The position numbers and the translations under genes were made by a program. The notes under the pieces are model-generated. The model had not been told where the DNA came from. It searched no databases and saw only the letters and a program-made list of their open reading frames with translations. Shown here one piece after another: positions 59,785 to 64,000 of a stretch of 64,000 nucleotides of DNA. The stretch is from positions 4,045,349-4,109,348 of the forward strand of contig CM038918.1 of the NCBI GenBank assembly GCA_021904315.1, given 5' to 3'. The DNA comes from Sphagnum magellanicum. Its lineage: Eukaryota; Streptophyta; Sphagnopsida; Sphagnales; Sphagnaceae. Each line of letters starts with the position of its first letter. The first letter of the stretch is position 1.

Positions 59785-59859
59785 TATTACTACCCCTTAA
59801 GAGTTGGAGGTTCCTCTCACCTCCTGTGGAACTTCCCAATCTTAAGGAGTAGGAGTAAT
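59785..59859. repeat. Short foldback, arms of about 30 bp
   Basis: ATTACTACCCCTTAAGAG followed by TTGGAGGTTCC pairs with the reverse complement of GGAACTTCCCAATC then TTAAGGAGTAGGAGTAAT, leaving a loop of about 12 nt. A few mismatches and one small bulge are present. It could be a tiny MITE or a hairpin in the transcript. Confidence 0.65.
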
Positions 59860-60119
59860 TTCAGTCCCGTCCTAACCTCATGATCCATCTATGTTTTAGG
59901 TTCACAATAAACTTTGCCTTGTATTTCACGAAAGGTAAAACCCACTTCTACGTTCACAAAATGCAGGGCCTATCTTAGGCCCCTTATTTCAAGAGTGCCC
60001 TCATCCTAGGGCTTCACCCTACAAATACATAACAAACAATGTGGACCACATTGATTTCAAATGCACATTATTGGAGGTCAAAATTGAATTGTTTCATTAT
60101 TAAAGATATTGTACTTCAT

Positions 60120-60830
60120 GTAAATTGTAATCCCTCAAACCTTAGCAAGTTGAACCTTCAACCCTAAACTATAAGCATAATATGAACCTTAGATTTTAGA
60201 CCATATGCCCTATTTAAACTTTTAAATATATGAAGGATTGGACATTAAACTATTGACTGTAAGCCTTATTTGAACTTCAAAACCCTAAACCTTAAGAATG
60301 ATTTGAACCTTAAACCTGAAACAACAAGAAGGATTTGAGATGCCTTATTGGAATATTGAACCTTAAACCCCAAACCATAAGCCTTGTTTGAACCTTAAAC
60401 CCTAAACCATGAGGCTCAAACCATAAGGCCAATTTGAAACCCTAAATAATAAGCCTTATTGGAATGTTAAATCCCAAATCATGAGCCTTAAACCAGAAGC
60501 CCAATCTGAACTTTAAACACTGAACTGTAAGCCTTATTTAAACGTTAAATCCTGAATCATGAGCCTCAAACCACAAGCACTATTTGAACTTTAAACCCTA
60601 AACTAAAAGGTTCAAGCCGTAAGCCCCATTTGAGCGTTAAATGCTAAATCCTGAACATTAGCCTTAACTAGAGGCCCTATTTTAGCTTTAAACCCTAAAC
60701 CATAATGCTGAAACCATAAGCCCTATTTGACGCTTGAGCCCTAAGCATAAGCCTTAATAGACAAGCCCTGTTTGAACTTTGAACCTTAAACCCTAAAGCA
60801 TAAGCCCTAAGCAAACTTGAGCTTTACAGG
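60120..60830. repeat. Degenerate telomere-like (CCCTAAA) block
   Basis: Variants of AAACCCTAAACCATAAGCC and TTATTTGAACCTTAAA recur irregularly for about 700 bp. The plant telomere unit CCCTAAA is recognisable in many places. The array ends immediately before the putative first exon of the DCC gene. It is an interstitial, strongly diverged telomere-like or minisatellite block with no coding content. Confidence 0.75.
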
Positions 60831-60833
60831 TGC

Positions 60834-61187
60834 ATGTCTTCGTCTTCTACACGTCCAAATTCAAGCAGCGATTTCCTGTTGGAGAGTGCAGCGAGAGCGG
60901 AGAAACAGAGAGCTCTTGCAATCGGCCTGCTTTCTTCTACGGTGTGCCCTAAGCTGCGTCATGCGGTTAATCGCGAATCGTCGTCTTTTTTCTTCGATTT
61001 GTGGAGCCGGCGAGAAATGGCAAAGAGTCTCGTTGAGAAGATCTTTCTATTCATCTTTTCAACATACATTGCATTCGTCAAAATCGTCCATTTCCGGCTT
61101 CCTCACACAGTTAGGTTCGTCCTTTTGTGCTCTACATTTGCCGCAGTTTCCTTTCGGCATTTTTTCCTCGCAGTTTTGTTTGCTTGA
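60834..61187 (+). CDS. Possible first exon of the DCC gene, or small separate gene
   Basis: An open frame starting MSSSSTRPNSSSDFLLESAA has higher GC and CpG than its flanks. It includes AVNRESSSFFFDLWSRREM and a hydrophobic stretch KIFLFIFSTYIAFVKIVHF that could be a membrane segment. A donor at ACA|GTTAGG (61110) would join in frame to CAAAATG at 61610, but both signals are weak. An alternative reading after the acceptor ATTGCAG at 61207 gives PGVMVMIYVHSNEFPKDQ. I cannot decide which exons are real. Confidence 0.35.
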   Translation: MSSSSTRPNSSSDFLLESAARAEKQRALAIGLLSSTVCPKLRHAVNRESSSFFFDLWSRREMAKSLVEKIFLFIFSTYIAFVKIVHFRLPHTVRFVLLCSTFAAVSFRHFFLAVLFA

Positions 61188-61264
61188 TTTTGCTCAATGC
61201 GATTGCAGTTCCTGGAGTTATGGTTATGATTTATGTTCACAGCAACGAGTTTCCAAAGGATCAA

Positions 61265-61362
61265 AGTGTAGCAGGATACGTTTCAAATCGATTAGGGGAA
61301 CAGGGCAATTGCTAAAGTGTAGGAGGATATGTTGCAAGTCGGTTAGGGACAGGGCAATTGCT
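61265..61362. repeat. Tandem duplication of about 50 bp
   Basis: GTGTAGCAGGATACGTTTC ... GGGCAATTGCTA at 61267-61315 is repeated with small changes at 61318-61362. It is followed by TTTCTGAG triplicated near 61396-61420. Both lie in the probable intron or leader of the DCC gene. Confidence 0.75.
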
Positions 61363-61642
61363 ATGTTTTGAACGCTGATTCAGAAATAGTGCATGAGTTT
61401 CTGAGTTTCTGAGTTTCTGACATCTGGAAACTGTTCAGAACCTTAGCCTAGGTTAAGGTGTGGATAGAGGTGCTAAAAGGGCCATGTCAGTATTGCAGAA
61501 GGTTGATATACTGTCATTAGCACTTCTGTACCGATATTGCAGAATTCTTTTCAAGAAGGATTTTTCTTCTTGCACTTTGATTTTATGTTTTTGTGTGATT
61601 TTTGCAGAGCAAAATGCTCCTGGTCCTCTGGTAACATATACA

Positions 61643-63393
61643 ATGTTTGATAAGTATGCCATAAAGGATGGTGGCACAGGTTGCATGAGGAACTGGGATG
61701 TTACTGGCTCGATACAGAAATCAGTCAGTCAACAGCGTGTGTTGGATAAGGCAGAATCTCAAAGGCGTAGTGTGCAAACATTTGCACCCTTGAATGCAGA
61801 CTTATCACTTCGACCATGTGTTCTCATTTATGATGGCATTTGCCACCTCTGCAATGCCGGTAACTCTCTTTGCCTCACCTAATAGAAAATCACTTGCAAA
61901 AGGGGAAAAAAAAAGTGTTAATGATATCTTAGCAAAGAGAATAATGGCCCTAGCTTGGGGAAGTGCAAAACAGATTGTTATGTCTTGTCATTCAGAAATT
62001 GGATTCTTCTATGCTACCCTTTTGCAATGGTTTTTCATGGTTTTCATGCTTCTGTAGCCTAAAAGTGCATACCTCATGTAGACCTGTTTGAGATAAGATG
62101 TGTTATGTGAATGAGCAATTTCCACTAGGTCAAAGGTGTATTCCATGGATTTATGAATGTAGAAGCTTGTATCTTTCCTATGGGCTTTACAGATTATCTG
62201 AATTTGATTTACTGTATTGGAGATCTTTGCTTGAGGAGGCTGAATGTAATCACTTGATTGCAAGATTTAGTTCAAGAGTGGTTCTGTGTTCAGGCCTAAT
62301 TTGGTAAAGGTTCCCTGAGATGGAGAGATTATTGTTATTTAGAACTTTGCTGGTGTGAAAATCCAGAAAATAGCAACACATTCCACTGCGATGGAGGAAT
62401 TTGGAACTGTAAGGTAACTGTGATTTAGTCCAAATTTAACTGACTACCCATTCATCTAGCTCTCTCATATGGTGATACCTTCATGCTTTAATTAATTTTG
62501 GAGTTGAGTGAAGAGGGGTGGTGACCTTAGGGGTGGTGGTATGGCAGGGGTGAGGTGGGTTATACATGCAGACAAACAAAAGAAAATTTCTTTCTGTGCA
62601 GTGCAGTCACAGGCAGCAAAGCCCTATTTGACTCTGTGTGGATTGACTGAGGATGATGTATTACGCCGTTTTCTATTTGTTGAAGGCCCTGGAGTTAGTC
62701 ACCAAGGCTCCACTGGTAAGATTCTATCACATTTAGCTCGTTCTGGTTGTTCTGGAATATTTGTGGCACCTGCATATGTCAAGCTGAAACCAAAGCACAA
62801 GTAGGAGTTAAAGTGATCCACGCTTTTGTTGTTGGTGTCATGTACATATTTCCAAATGGCAATGCATCCACTCTTAGCAAGTTGTGTAAGGTCATGGAAT
62901 TGGAAAATCTCAAACCACAGAATACTGATGCCAGTAAACTCATGGAAATATGTCTTAGAATTGTCTTTTCAATGTTAAGTCGTCACAGCAGAAGCCACTT
63001 TACGAGAGGTCTACACAACCTGATCACCGATTGCATCCTTGAAATTCAAAGGATTCATTGCTTTCAAAAGCAACTGTTGTTTTAAGTACATTGGCTGCAT
63101 TCAGAGGCATGCTGGTTTGAACACTCATTATTCTATGGATGGCAGCGGCTCTAAAAGTGGCATCGTACCTACCGGTACCATATTCAGTGCTCACACTATT
63201 TTTGGTTGTTCCATTGCCGATTCGAGATGCCATTTATGACTATGTGGCAAAGCATCGGTATGAATGGTTTGGCAGAAGCTCAGATTGCATTATTCCAGAT
63301 GATGATATTCTGGACCGTTTTGTTGACAAACTAGAGTTCCAGGAGAGGGCTGAACAGGATGATGAGGATGATGAGGATGATGAGGTCAACTAA
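61643..63393 (+). CDS. DCC-family (DUF393) thiol-disulfide oxidoreductase-like protein
   Basis: Three exons join cleanly: up to 61859, 62548-62715 and 63146-63393 (stop TAA). From the in-frame MFDKYAIKDG at 61643 they encode 210 residues; the true start may be in an upstream exon. The defining motif CVLIYDGICHLCNAG (DxxCxxC) is completed across the first junction (GCC G|GG) by VRWVIHADKQKKISFCAVQS. Then follow LRRFLFVEGPGVSHQGST, ALKVASYLPVPYSVL, PIRDAIYDYVAKHRYEWFG and an acidic tail EQDDEDDEDDEVN. DCC proteins are predicted thioredoxin-fold-like; their substrate and activity are unproven, and plant copies are usually small and near this length. Both complete introns are GT-AG (688 and 430 bp). 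Sequence between about 62740 and 63080 is intronic although open frames run across it. Confidence 0.88.
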
Positions 63394-64000
63394 AATGCTG
63401 TAAAGTTATTCTTTTTCTTTTGTTCTTCAGAACATTGAGAGTTTAATCTTAGGTCTTTGTTCTTTCTAGCCCTTGTTACTTGTTTTATAGCTCTTTTCAG
63501 GAGATTGCTGGACTCAGACACAAGTAGTGGGTTTAGCTTCTCAACTTTGGGCCATTGTAGATTGAGAAGTCAAAAGATCTGTTAAGTGACCAAGAATCTG
63601 TCCTGCAGAGTTTGCAGCGTTCAAGTGCCATGCCAATAACACATGTATTGAAGCAACCCCACAAAAGTGACTTGATTCACCTGCAATATTTCTTGATGCA
63701 TTTCTGTCTATCAGAACTGGCTATGTTTTACATGTATCCAAATTGCCTTTGGTTGCATTTTCTTGTTCATTAATGAACCTTTCTCACTTTGTACCCTTCT
63801 CTTTGAATTTATTGCAAGCCTCCATTAAAATGCACACTTCCATCATTACTCTCACCATTCAAATATGGGGCCTTTTACGATATAAGGAGTACATGTTTTT
63901 TCTCTCGTTTCTAATCAAATGGTATATTTGCTATTAATATCTTCAACAAACAAAGACAGGTTTGGAATCTTTTCTAATCATGAGAATACAGGTGAGGAGT
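63394..64000. other. 3' flank of the DCC gene, no further gene seen
   Basis: T-rich sequence right after the stop (63400-63490) suits a 3'UTR and polyadenylation region. The open frame at 63743-63937 has no recognisable domain. The window ends before another gene appears. Confidence 0.35.

Noticed and set aside
60817..61371. 184-codon open frame overlapping the DCC upstream region
   Set aside because: Cys/Arg/Ser-rich composition and a frame different from the one with the membrane-like segment; it runs through an intronic tandem duplication.

Overview
This window is nuclear DNA from a land plant. The genes have introns with canonical plant splice sites, and four of five recognisable proteins are plant homologues: a TORNADO1-type ROCO protein, a plastid-type SDR with a CIA30 insert, a plant HSP20-like (ACD) protein and a plant DCC-family protein. 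The fifth is the conserved CCR4-NOT subunit CNOT9. The spacers are AT-rich and full of decayed transposons (a Helitron, hAT and Copia remnants, a MITE) and degenerate minisatellites. The low gene density and fairly divergent proteins suggest a seed-free plant such as a fern, but the sequence alone does not fix the clade.

Layout: 0.9-4.7 kb holds a many-exon gene for an unidentified coiled-coil protein (+), probably damaged near its 3' end. CNOT9 (-) lies at 12.1-15.4 kb in nine exons that I could join without a frame error. From 15.5 to 31.4 kb is a transposon and minisatellite stretch: a 1.13-kb Helitron with a higher-order minisatellite inside, a hAT transposase relic, a dispersed repeat of about 430 bp, a Copia gag relic, and a 1.3-kb array in two opposed halves. 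At 31.5-37.9 kb is a full-length TRN1-like LRR-Roc-COR gene (+, 1470 residues) with probable 5'UTR introns and a GC-AG intron cutting the P-loop. A plastid SDR/CIA30 gene (-) lies at 43.2-45.9 kb; its single intron carries a tandem repeat of about 106 bp. After another repeat and relic stretch come a MITE (56.4-56.7 kb), an HSP20-like gene (+, 57.5-59.1 kb), a block of degenerate telomere-like repeats (60.1-60.8 kb) and a DCC thiol-disulfide oxidoreductase-like gene (+, to 63.4 kb).

The genes do not form a pathway or cluster. They are independent housekeeping or developmental loci: mRNA decay (CNOT9), patterning and signalling (TRN1-like), plastid function (SDR/CIA30), a chaperone-fold protein and a putative redox protein. 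Exon models were built by hand from splice signals, reading frame and remembered family motifs. No alignment or transcript data were available.
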